A DNA stretch of 23,762 nucleotides from Chara braunii (lineage: Eukaryota; Streptophyta; Charophyceae; Charales; Characeae). The notes beneath the pieces are model-generated. The model saw only the letters and a program-made list of their open reading frames with translations, searched no databases and had not been told where the DNA came from. This document shows, in pieces, positions 9,220-19,127 of the stretch. Both the position numbers and the translations under genes were made by a program. Numbering within the stretch: position 1 is the stretch's first letter; each line of letters begins with the position of its first letter. The stretch covers positions 316,370-340,131 of the forward strand of contig BFEA01000960.1 in the NCBI GenBank assembly GCA_003427395.1, in the 5' to 3' direction.

Positions 9220-9360
9220 CGCCATGCGACTGTCACCGTGTGACTGTGAACATGTCACCTGTTTCCTCTGCACACCGTATGTCTGTTGCCACTGTCACTG
9301 TGTGCTCGTGTTACTGTGGACTGTCACCGTGTGACTCTGGGACTGTGATTGTGCGCGGGT
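9220..9360. repeat. Short GTCAC/GTGAC minisatellite
   Basis: Repeats of ACTGTCACCGTGTGACTGTG type, with palindromic GTCAC...GTGAC pairs. The units resemble those of array C at 20,040-20,710. Confidence 0.7.
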
Positions 9361-9380
9361 CGTACCTGCGTGCGTTGTCG

Positions 9381-9410
9381 GCACCATTACCCTTACAAGG
9401 GTAATTGTGC
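9381..9410. repeat. Long perfect-core hairpin
   Basis: ATTACCCTT and AAGGGTAAT (9386-9394 and 9397-9405) pair perfectly. One mismatch further out, GCAC pairs with GTGC, for 13 pairs and a two-base spacer. The next 30 bases hold another hairpin, GCACCTT/AAGGTGC, at about 9419-9436. Confidence 0.8.
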
Positions 9411-9436
9411 GTGCTTCGTGCACCTTGCAGAAGGTG

Positions 9437-10257
9437 CGATCAAGATGATACTTGAGAAGATGGCATATAGGTCAGCCAGCCGCAACTGACTCTTGGAAGT
9501 CGGGCGCGGCAGACGCAAGCATAGCTTGATTAGAGAGTGTGTGAGCATGCACTTTGTGGGCATGCGTAAGTAGCTAGCCGTCGGCAACCGTGGGAATTTT
9601 TTGACCAAGCCGCGTGGACCACAATCCTGCGGTCACCAACGAAGTCACGGTCAGCATGGAGCTGGTCAGTAGGTTTATGGTGGTGAGGTTTCGTTGACTC
9701 GCTGAAAAACGACGCCTTTGAGACTACACAGTAAGGAGGGTGTGAACACTAGAGCTCAGCTGAATACTAGCCAGAGGTCGGAGCCATCGGAGGAGTGAGA
9801 GGGAAGGCAATGCGAACGGAGTCTAGTGGAGACAAGTGTCGTGGTTTTTCCGGCAAGGCGGCGATAGAAAGCCGGCTGCGGCAGGCTATGAAGGCCACAT
9901 GCCGCAATCACGACACGTAGAGGCAATGTACGTTGTGAGCTGGGCGACACCTACCTTTTAGATAGCAGAGCACGACCCCACAAGGCCAGGGTGGAGGGTA
10001 TAGGCCAGCACGGCACGTGTGCAGGGTCACGGGGTTGAAGGACAAGCCAAGAAACGGCCTGGGTCACCACCTGCAGGCCCAGGCTGGTTGACCATGCAAT
10101 TCATATACAGTGTAGCCCGCACCTAATTCAGGCTTGGGCTTAGCCCTATAGGTTACATCATTGAGTTTTCATCAGGCGGATCCCGGGATCGAGGCCAGCA
10201 GCCAGCATTGGGGCAGCGGAGGAGCGTATTTGGGAGTGAACTGAAGGGTTGAGAGTC
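9437..10257. other. Unassigned stretch; possible tRNA-like piece near 10,138-10,200
   Basis: GC-richer DNA with no convincing open frame. Near 10,138-10,200 an A-box-like TAGCCCTATAGG is followed about 45 bases later by a B-box-like GGGATCGAGGCC. The T stem does not pair, so this is at best a SINE fragment. Confidence 0.35.
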
Positions 10258-11400
10258 CCACGGGACTATCCCCCTTAGTTTTGCTGAGGGGACCCGGCCG
10301 CGGCCCCGGGAGGTAGGACTGAAGACTAAGTACTAACGGTTCTCCTCCCCTATCCGTGTTTTTAACTTATATTTCTAGAATTTTACTAATATTTTTTTTT
10401 TTAATGTTTCCCATTCGGGACGGGGGCCGACACTGCACTGGTCTATGGGGCCGGCTGGAGCTCAAGAGCCCAGCTCGGTGGGTACTCCATTGAACTGCTG
10501 AAATACCGATCCCACCGTGGAGCTGGTTTTATGCAGCCTCATCGTGTTTTTTTCCATGGACCTTCGGGACATCAATAAAATAATATATATATTTTAGAAC
10601 CTTATGAGGGAGGTGTTGTGTGGGCAGCAAAGGAGCAGGTTGTTTTGTTTTGCTGTAGACGGCCAGGGCAGCGTCCCACTGGAAAAGGTGCAGCGTATGA
10701 TCCAAACCATGTGAAAGACCTCAATTTAGCCGACCTCAAAATCTGCATATTTTGCAGGTTCGGGGTCGCAGTACGAGCGTGGTGTGGGGACCAGAAAGAC
10801 GGTGAACTATGCTAGGGCGGAGCGGGGCCGCACGCCGCAGCGGACGGTCACATAGGACCACTCCCCACGTCGGCCTTTGGCAGTTCCCATGTGAACATCT
10901 GCTTTTACCTTTAGGATCCGCGATGTGGTGGAACAGGCCTGGGCAGTTGTGGCCAGAGGATGCACCGCCCGCTAAGCTCAGCCTGCGGCGAGCAATGAGA
11001 GGTATGAATGTGAGCCTACCTGCAGGGAACCGTGAGACAGTGGACTGTAACTGGCAGGGTGAGGACCAGCAGGCACCAGCACAGAGGCTGTGTACCGCTG
11101 GTCACATAAAACCGCTCCCCGTTTGGCTGTTTTATTTTATTGTCTATTTTATTATTTTTCTATTTGTTCTTTACATATATACCCTTTTGTCCCAGGTTGG
11201 GACACAGCCCAGGTGCTGGTTCTGGGGTTGGCAAGGGTATCAATAGGCTTAGTTTAGTTGGTACATGTCGAGCTGCTGAAGTACAGGCCTGAGTTGGAGC
11301 TCGGCTGAAAACAGGGGAGCAAAGCACTACGACCCTGTTTTTTTTGTTTTTTTTTGTACTAAGCTCTAGACGTGATGGCCGCCACATTCATTCAGATTTT
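10258..11400 (+). repeat. Cluster of diverged copies of an unnamed interspersed repeat
   Basis: Two copies share the same order of parts. Each has a GGTCACATA / CTCCCC block or remnant, a T-rich tract, a TCCCA...GGGAC block with CTGGTTCTGGGG-like sequence, then a block with CTGCTGAAATAC. The last block is at 10,475-10,530 in copy one and 11,252-11,305 in copy two. A third partial copy of the first block is at 10,847-10,874, matching 11,099-11,125. The open frame at 10,809-11,246 crosses these repeats and is not supported as a gene. The class of element is unknown. Confidence 0.5.
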
Positions 11401-12998
11401 GTTAATATAACACTCTTGCGAATATACCCTCAGTCCAGACATTCAGTTTTTGTCACATAACCTTCAGCACAATTGGGGACTAAGGGGTAGTCTGGATTCG
11501 TTAGAATAAGGAGAGGCATAGAGTGCCACGAGGCTGGAGTAGTCTGGGTAGGAGAGTATAAAAAAGAGGGAGTATCGCCTGCAATTTTTTTATGGAGGGA
11601 TTGCGGTTTCTCCCATTGGTAGCAATCAGAAATGGTGGGCTGCGTTAGGAGCAGGGTCAGCGAGGAGGGAAAATGAGGAGGACGTGAAGAGGATGGAGAT
11701 AAAGACGGGGATGGATAAGAAAGGGGGAGAAGAAAATTAAAAATGGTATAGTTCACTTACTCCTAAACGAAATCAGGCGAATCAGACGTCGATCTTGGGA
11801 TTTTGGGGCAAGGCGAATGTGATGGGAGTGTCAGTTTTGGTGTTAAGCTAGCAAATTGATCAGGGCAAGCATAAGAGGCAGTGCGGAGCTATGGAGGAAG
11901 CAAAAACGAAAAGAAGAGGAAGAGTTTTTTTCACTCGTTAGTGGGTGGATTTGGGCAAGGGAGGATGCTAAAAGGGGGTGTTTAGTAGCTGCAAGTCGGA
12001 TTATGGGGTTAGTTCCTGCTATTAGTGAGTAGATTTGCTGGTACGTGAGGAAGAGGGCAGCAACAACAAAAAGAAAAGGGGAGAATGAACCTGGACGTAG
12101 TTCTGCGTCAGGTGCGTTCGAACGAGGGAGAAAACAACGTGGAGCTAGAAGCTATGGCAAAGAAGAAAGACCACATCATGCTTGTTCCTCGACAAATTTT
12201 GGCAGGAGAAGGTGCTAACCTGGGTTTTTGAGACAGGCCGAGTCAAGCAGTGTTAGTAGATTGAGAAGAGAGTTAGTAGTTGGCGAGAGGAAAGTGGAAA
12301 CGTGTGCGCGGTAGTGCTGGAAGGAAGGGGAGTGGAAGGAAGTGGTTGCGCGGGGGAGACAAGCGAAAAGGTAAAAACGGAAGACAAGATTTGATAGGGC
12401 TCTATCTCGCTCAATTCTCAATGGATTTAAGCGAAATAAGAGCTTAATATGAGGTTTTGATGCACTACGAATCAATGACACAATTAGATTCTACAGCAGG
12501 ATAGCCGTTTCACTACTGTGTGAGTCGGAGGCTGCGCTGTGCTTGGAACAGATACCGGAAGAAATCGGAGTGACGAAATTTCCTGCGTTTTTACACCGGC
12601 TTCATCAGATTCCTCGTCTTGTATGTTCTGGCGGAGGGCAGTATGGAAGATTGGTGCTGCTCGCAGTACATTTGAATGACATCCGGTCTTGACGCGGCAG
12701 ATGTTGTGGTCCTACGGCTCGGATCCAACTAATTCCCGCGATCTGCTTGGCTATCCCCGTAGTGAACATCAAGGCCTTCTGGCTGGTCACGTCCGTCACA
12801 GCTGCGTTGGCGTGGTCCTCGCACAGTTGTTGGGGCTTATTCGTGTGGACGACCTCTCGATCTGAGTGGTGCTCATCAGTGTCATGGCATTTGGCCGATG
12901 ATCACGACCGTGCTGTTCGCGGCCTTTTGTTGTTTCATAGACGTCTCCCTCTCGTCCAAAATATCACGGTAAGTTCCCTCCGAGGTGATGGCCTGTGC

Positions 12999-13002
<4 letters not shown>
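11401..13002. other. Purine-rich unassigned region
   Basis: From about 11,400 to 12,500 the plus strand is G/A-rich. No frame stands out for length, no splice pattern was found, and no repeat unit is evident. From 12,500 to 13,000 composition is more balanced, but no gene could be supported. Confidence 0.5.

Positions 13003-13057
<55 letters not shown>
13003..13057. repeat. (GA)n microsatellite
   Basis: An uninterrupted GA run of about 55 bp. Glu-Arg and Leu-Ser runs in the two overlapping frames (12,747-13,076 and 12,882-13,220) come from it. Confidence 0.97.
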
Positions 13058-13060
<3 letters not shown>

Positions 13061-13895
13061 TTACTTGGCTGGCTAGAGCTGCACATGGTAGCTTGAGGTC
13101 AGAAGCGCTGCACCTGGCCGTGTAGTAGTGGGAAGGCTGCCGCAGGACTAGAAGTTGAACTGTTACATCAGTGCGCCGTCCTCGAGTCGATTTGAGTACA
13201 CGAGAGACAGGCCGTGGCATCTGTTAACTCGCCGACCGAAGAGGCATGAGCCCAACTGCAAATTACATACGGATCAGGCGGCTGCTTTGACTAGTGAAGC
13301 GGCGCAGTATCAGGCTAAAATAGACGAAAAAAGGGGGACAACAGGACAATCGGAGCATTCCGCAAGTGTGGGGTTCTCCCTGTACTCTTCAGTGCACAGA
13401 CCCTTTTGATTGTAGCCAAATTTAAATTCACAACCAGTACGGGTCAGTTCGTGCATAACACCGCCTGACCGAGTAAGCAGGACTCTTTACAGTGTCCTAC
13501 TACTGCAGCTACTGTGTCCTACGATTGTTGACGTCGCTGGAGTACAGACTGTGTTGGGTAGTGAAACCCAGTCTATTGATGTCTTGATTGTTGCTTTCCT
13601 TGCTGTGCCTTCGATATGTGGTTGGCGAGCTGTGTATTTGGTTGTTTAGAGGGCAATGATGGCTGCCTACGATCTGTGTTGGCTAAAGGCTTGGTTGTGC
13701 ACTCGAGATGCACGGACTGAGTTACGTTGTGTATTCTATTGAACAATTCTGATGATGTAGTTAAGCCCCTGCACATGCAGCTCTGTGTCACCACTGTGTA
13801 GCATCCCAGCCGCTGGTTGTAGAATCAGGGGGTGGTTTGCTGTGGCTATGGCTGAGGTTGTCGACTTGGAAGAAACTGGAACTGCTATTACCACG
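13058..13895. other. Unassigned stretch
   Basis: Balanced composition and no supported gene. CTGCT/ACTGTG words become frequent toward the right, approaching the 121-bp repeat. Confidence 0.4.
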
Positions 13896-13989
13896 GGCAG
13901 CGACTGCAGGGACTGTGATGGCCGCTGCTATGTGCATCGTAGGCTGCTGCTGTGATGACTGTTCTCTATCACCAAAGGGCTGCCGTGGC

Positions 13990-14270
13990 GGAGTGGGTGC
14001 ATTTGAGGCTCATTTGAGCTGCTGTGGGACTGCTGCAGCAATATACCAGGCTGTCCCCATTTACAACAGGAGGCTATTGCTGCAGTCTGGAGGATCGTCA
14101 GGCGACTATCGACTGTGTGCTGGCTGAGCCAATTTTGAGCTACCGTGGGGCTGCTGCAACAGTATACCCCAGCTATGCCTCTTTTCAACAGGACTGTTGC
14201 CGCAAGCCAGGGGGTCCACTGCTGTGCACCACTGTTGTACTTGGCGGTGCTCCTCGCAGCATACTGCAGA
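13990..14270. repeat. Tandem duplication with a 121-bp period
   Basis: GAGCTGCTGTGGGACTGCTG at 14,016 recurs as GAGCTACCGTGGGGCTGCTG at 14,137. Both are followed by GCA(A)CA(G/A)TATACC, then CAACAGGA, and then a CTGCAGTCTGGAGG-like block. More diverged pieces may extend from 13,850 to 14,420. The 147-codon frame at 14,024-14,467 and its antisense partner run along this repeat and look incidental. Confidence 0.6.
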
Positions 14271-14420
14271 GGGCAGGGCACGGTTCACAGCTAAGAGTTA
14301 CTGCCGTACAAAGTACAGAATCACTTGCTGGGCACCGTTGCTGGGCTGGAAGTTGTTCCGTCCTACATACAAGTGACAGGGATGGCCGTGGGAGACTGCG
14401 GAAGGTTACTGCTGCAGTTT

Positions 14421-14960
14421 GGAGATTCTTTAGGGGGTTGTTACTCTGCGCATCGGCGATGATCTGACTGTTGCGTTCGCACTACGTTTCATTGGCTGCC
14501 ATTGCAGGGCCCTCAGGAGATTCCAAACTTCAAGACCCTCTCATTGTGAGTTGAGTTGTCCCACTCTTGTATCTCAAGAGTCTAATCTATCTACCTCTAC
14601 CCTTCTTATTCTCAGTCTGGTCCGAGGTTACGAGAGGAAGGTGGCAGGCGGTATTGCAACCCGTAGGTCTGCGCCAAGGCCTTTGTGGGAGGTTGCCCCA
14701 CCGATTGCGGGAGCTCTGCCGGAGCCCAGGCGGGGTTTTGGAGGCAGGGAACACTCAGGTATAACCCTCGATTTACGCGTGTGATCCTATCATTAAACTA
14801 TATTATCCTATTGCTATTGGCCTGACTGGAAGTATGACTGGAAAAAATAACTGTTTTTTTTTACTTGTTTGAATTCAGAACATTGTTTTGCAGAGTAAAT
14901 TAACAACTGGTATGTATTGATGTAAATCAGATTATTGGAGTGAACTCAGACAACACAAGA
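14421..14960. other. Unassigned stretch before array B
   Basis: No supported gene. Frames at 14,551-14,784 are short and overlap in two phases. Confidence 0.5.
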
Positions 14961-14963
14961 GCT

Positions 14964-16610
14964 GTGATTATGTGGCGGAGGCTGGACGAACGCATAAGTT
15001 GCGGGCTGTTCAGTCTTTCGCACTTGTTTTATTTGTTATTTGGCAGGCTAGGTTACCAATAAGTTGGGTAGCCTAGTTCTATGCTGTATGCAATTGTATG
15101 GGATGACCAGGCACAACATAAGTTGTTGTGTCTGGTCATATGCCTTTCGTCGTTTGTTCAGGCAAAGGTTGGACTCCTCATAAGTCGAGGTGGTCCAGTT
15201 CTTTGTGTATGCCGAAAGTTTAGGCTGACCAGTCTCACCATAAGTTGGTGGGACCCGGTCATACGCCTTACGTCAATTGTTTAGGCAGAAGCTGACCACA
15301 CCATAAGTTGGTATGGCTCAGTCTTATGCTTTACTGTTTCAGGCGAGACTATTCACACCATAAGTTGGTGTGGTCAAGTCATGAGCCGCCATCACTAAGC
15401 GAATCAGAGTATATAATGTGATACAATTACCTATTATGTATATTCGTGGCAGGCTGGACGTCATGAGTAGGGAGATCTAGCCATATAAGCCGGTAGTAGA
15501 CAAAGCAGAGGGGAAAGAAGATTAAGAGTACAAATGGTGTGGTAACTTTGGGCAGGCTGAGTCATCCATAAGTTGGGTAGTCAGTCCTATGTCCTTGATA
15601 ACACAAAGCAGAGAATTATATAAAGTTTGGATATTTTCCCCTTTCTAAACATAACTGGCGTCTGGGTGGGGATCCTCATGAGTTGAGGTGACCTGACCAC
15701 TCGTTTGAAGGAAGAAATTGGTTGTGAAACTTATTTATCTGATGTAGTTGTGTTGCGGAGGCCGGACGAACGCATAAGTTGCGGGTTGTTCGGTCACACG
15801 CGCTGGTTGTTGTTTTAAGCCGGGCTAGACTATCCATAAGTTGGGTAGCCTAGTCATATGCTATATGTCACTGTATGGGCTGGCCAGGCACAACATAAGT
15901 TGTTGTGTCAGGTCGTATGCCTTTTGTCGTTGTTCAGGCAAAGGATGAGTCCCTTATAAGTTGAGGTGGTTCAGTCTTTTGTGTATGCCGAGTGTTTAGA
16001 TTGATCAGGTCTCACCATGAGTTGGTGCGCCCTGNTTATACGCCTTATGTCATTTGTTCAGACATAGGCTTATCACAACAGTTGTTGTGGTAAGTTCTAG
16101 GTCTTATGTCCANAAAGTTGAACATGGTTGTATTGCGAAGGGCTGGGCGAACGCATAAGTTGCGGGCTGCTCGGTCGTTCGCGCAAGTGGCTTCGTCTAG
16201 GCTAGGTTGGACTATCCATAAGTTGGGTAGCTTGACTCTACGCTGTATGTAACTGTTTGGGCTGGCCGGGTACAACATAAGTTGTTGTGTCCAGTCATAT
16301 GCCTTTTGTCGTTAGTTAGGCAGAGGGTGACCCCCATAAGTTGGGAGGTTCAGTTCTATGTGTATGCCGAATGTTCAGGCTGACCAGCCTCACCATAAGT
16401 TGGTGCGGCCCGATCATACGCCTTATGTCGGTTGTTTTGGAGAAACTGGTCACACCATAAGTTGGTGTGGTTTGGTCTTATGCGTACGTATATTTCTGTT
16501 ACCGCGCTAGGGCACCATAAGTTGGTGTGGCCTAGTCATATAAACTAGCAGGTCTATCACATCCATAAGTTGGGTTGGTCGACCCTATGTCTTATGTAAG
16601 GAAGGGTAAA
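14964..16610. repeat. Tandem array B: about 23 hairpin units with constant ATAAGTT loop and changing stems
   Basis: ATAAGTT or a one-base variant occurs at 14994, 15059, 15118, 15180, 15240, 15303, 15360, 15568, 15678, 15774, 15836, 15895, 15956, 16017, 16155, 16218, 16277, 16336, 16395, 16457, 16517 and 16565. A further unit near 16,079 has lost the loop. Spacing is 57-65 bp within runs. The seven bases are flanked by complementary arms that differ between units: CACACC/GGTGTG, CACAAC/GTTGTG, CTATCC/GGGTAG, CTCACC/GGTGGG, CTC/GAG, CCC/GGG. The best stem, around 15,118, has 13 pairs including one G-T pair. Between hairpins runs a more constant CATA(T/C)GCC(T)T-like spacer. A non-repeat interval of about 200 bp splits the array at 15,367-15,567. 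No protein is encoded. Confidence 0.95.
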
Positions 16611-16959
16611 AATAGAATAATGAAGGTTTTTGAACGAACTATGTGACCTGGAAAAGAACCATGTGGGATTGTGAGAGATGTTTGCGCTTGCATGCTCGTG
16701 GGCTCTCACTTGGGACATCTTTTGATAGAGTAGTTGCTGTAGATGCTCGCGGAGTGTTGGAGCCATAGTTCGGTAAGATGAATGATGGAAGGGAAGCTTG
16801 GGATGAGATAGGACTGACTCTGCTGGGGGTTGGGATCAGCGTTGGCTCATGGCCTCATTCAGAGGGCATGTGGACCAATATTGAGCCTTAGTTGTCAANC
16901 AGGGATCAGGAGTTAGCCCCAACTATAGTTTTGCTTTGCACTTTGACTTTCAGCTTTGT
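16611..16959. other. Unassigned stretch after array B
   Basis: No gene or clear repeat. The minus-strand frame at 16,557-16,766 is short and partly in array B. Confidence 0.5.
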
Positions 16960-16969
16960 ATAAATCTTG

Positions 16970-17110
16970 GCAGCCTACTTTTCCTACGGGAAGCGCTGCC
17001 GAAAGTTCTGCAAAACTGAAAAGAGTTAATCATATTCAGTTTCCTAAAAATTCTGAAAAGGCATTTTTCCTACGGGAAGTGCTGCCGAAATTTTGAAAAA
17101 TTTGAAGAGT
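16970..17110. repeat. Two copies of a nested hairpin, 86 bp apart
   Basis: TTTTCCTACGGGAAG followed by (C/T)GCTGCCGAAA occurs at about 16,978 and 17,064. In the first copy GGCAGC...GCTGCC forms an outer stem and CTTTTCC/GGGAAG an inner one around a TAC loop. The second copy keeps the inner stem and part of the outer one. An A-rich GAAAAG/GAAGAGTTA segment follows both. Confidence 0.75.
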
Positions 17111-17748
17111 TAGAATATTTTCAGTTAGACCAATCTTAGCAATTCAACCCTGAGTAGGGGAGGTNTTACTGAACCTCTCAGAAACTGAGTAGGAGCTTAG
17201 TAGAGGAGTGACTTAGGAGGATTACTCCCTACTTAGGCTAAACGCTGTAGTGGAATCTCTTTGATCTGTGCTGTGGTGCAAACCGTGCGTCTTGATTGAA
17301 GGTCTTACTTGGTCAGCCTGACTATTCTTCTGTTATCACTGATAACAGGTCGGTTGCCGACGGTTGCCGATTCGTCGGTGCACGACTCAACCTCTCATCC
17401 TCTTCTGCCTCTCAACCTAAGGCCTTNGGCNTGGCTGGTTTNATGTTTTCATGGGTTTTCACCCAGATTCTTTGTAAATGACCATTTTTTTAAAGACTGA
17501 GTATCTTTGTTTGGAATGGTGGGGAAAAGGTTGGGCTTGTGTGCATAAGGCAGGGTATGAGTTGCAAAAGGCTGAAAAGTTGATCATTTTAGTGTGTGTT
17601 CTGTTGTTTGATCCTTGTGTGTGTTCACAGGTATGTGTGAAACATGTTGAATGATTGTGGTATTCTGGTTGGATTGAGTTCAGGCGGGCAAGCTACATAA
17701 CTATTGTGAGACTGTATCATCACTTAACTCTTCGCCTGACTAAGTGTT
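17111..17748. other. Unassigned stretch with a near-perfect palindrome
   Basis: CTGTTATCA and TGATAACAG (17330-17338 and 17340-17348) are exact reverse complements around one base. Next to it is a tandem copy of CGGTTGCCGA (about 17,352-17,370). No gene is supported. Confidence 0.6.
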
Positions 17749-18009
17749 ATGGCATTTGAGTATGTCCCTCGCGTAGCCCTCACACGGTTGCATGAGCACA
17801 TACTTATGCCTTCTATATTCTTGCAGGATTTCAGTTGGTGGGACGATAAGGGTCTAGGCATGAGCCAAAATATCACGAAAACGACGCGTAAAAAAGGTCA
17901 TAAGGTCGGTCCACCCTATGGGAAGCCCGCGCTCGAGCGAGGAAATGTTCCGAGCGTTGGGCTGCTTAAGGGGCTTGACATGAACACTATCCACACGCCA
18001 CCCCATTAA
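17749..18009 (+). CDS. Open frame of 86 codons, unrecognised
   Basis: ATG to TAA without ambiguous bases. The translation has a Trp-Trp-Asp-Asp-Lys segment near residue 30 and a Lys-rich segment near 46-54. No family resemblance, promoter or splice signal is evident. It lies upstream of the plus-oriented LTR at 19,128 and could be the remains of an internal element region, but there is no direct support. Confidence 0.15.
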   Translation: MAFEYVPRVALTRLHEHILMPSIFLQDFSWWDDKGLGMSQNITKTTRKKGHKVGPPYGKPALERGNVPSVGLLKGLDMNTIHTPPH

Positions 18010-18786
18010 TGAATCGTATAGGTGGTGCGCGCTGAGTCATGGGCCAAGGCGAAATAGGAAAAAGGTATATCCTTTCTCCCCATTTTCCCGTTGGCGCCAC
18101 TTACTTGTTAAGTTGAAAAGCCGGATATATTCCTGGGCCAGGGTTTCGAGGTCCTTGTCTGGAAGAACCCAAAGCCCAACCCTCTAGCAAGGGATTTTTG
18201 CCTGCGCACAAGGCATAAAAACCCTGCCCACCGGGCTGCCTAGCTTCAAGGCTGGGGGTGCCGCAGGGGTTGAACGACGTGTCCTTCAAGCCGTTCAATA
18301 TTACGAGGGGCGAACCCCCACGATATATTCCTTCAGCTATTGAGTATCATGAGGATATTTCAGCGACCGCTTGAGNNAGACAACATTGCTGGTCGATATG
18401 GGAAGGCCGAGGACCCGGACGGATTATATCGAATCCGGCACGAGGCGCCAAGCGGATTCTCACACCGAACTGTTATGGGTCTGGCACTGAACGTAGAATC
18501 GCGATACGGTCGGCGTTGCGAAGATGCGCGGAAGGGCCTCGCGCCCGAGCATACGACGCATTGAGTGTCGGCTCGCTCAAGGGCCTGAGTCAAGCCTTAG
18601 GAACACGCAACTCCATAGCAACTCACCACATCGCATCGAGAAAGCTATCGGGGGGGCATAGGGGCTCAATATGGGTTAGACTAGGTCGACGCCTTTATGT
18701 CGAGCCTTTTCCTCTTTTTGTTTTCTTATGGTTGGACGTTGTAGTCCGTGGCAACCGTCAAAATCAAACCCCGTGACTTCTGCCAC
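18010..18786. other. Unassigned stretch with an imperfect long hairpin
   Basis: GGGATTTTTGCCT (about 18,188) can pair with AGGCATAAAAACCC ending near 18,225, with one bulge and one mismatch. Frames on both strands (18,340-18,564, 18,360-18,593) overlap and contain N bases. None is recognised. Confidence 0.45.
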
Positions 18787-18978
18787 CACAGGCGTAAAAC
18801 CTGTGTACCACTCACTCTGCACAGGGTGCAGAAGAGGGTGTGTGGTCTTCAACCGCGTATGGCGGTTGTCTAGTGCAGAGAGATTAACCCTTGAAGCGCT
18901 TGTCAGCCGACACTTGGGTGTCGAAAGGACNCTCAAAATCCTTGAGGGCCTCCTGGACCTGGGTACCACATAGTACCC
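18787..18978. repeat. String of six perfect small hairpins of different sequence
   Basis: In order, arms are CACAGG/CCTGTG (18787-18805), TCTGCAC/GTGCAGA (18816-18832), CAACCGC/GCGGTTG (18850-18868), CGACAC/GTGTCG (18908-18923), CTCAA/TTGAG (18932-18946) and GGGTAC/GTACCC (18961-18978). Loops are 3-7 bases. All arms are exact. The sequences are unrelated to each other. Confidence 0.75.
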
Positions 18979-19127
18979 CATTATTGCAAACACTTGCAAG
19001 CGCACGCATGATTGGCTGAAATGAGAAATCCGTGCGATCGCGCGATTTTTTATACTAAATCAGCATGCGACGCCTACCTAATCTTTGTACCAAAAGGTTA
19101 TGGGTCCAGTACTAAAGGGACTGGGAG

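Noticed and set aside
10809-11246. 145-codon open frame
   Set aside because: It crosses diverged repeat blocks and a T-rich tract that encodes its hydrophobic end. It is not a membrane protein candidate on this evidence.
14024-14467. 147-codon open frame
   Set aside because: It follows a 121-bp tandem repeat and has overlapping antisense frames of similar length. No domain or splice evidence.
14964-16610. CRISPR-like array
   Set aside because: Regular palindromic repeats with spacers superficially resemble one. However, the arms themselves differ between units, the spacers are related to each other, the context is eukaryotic and there are no cas genes.
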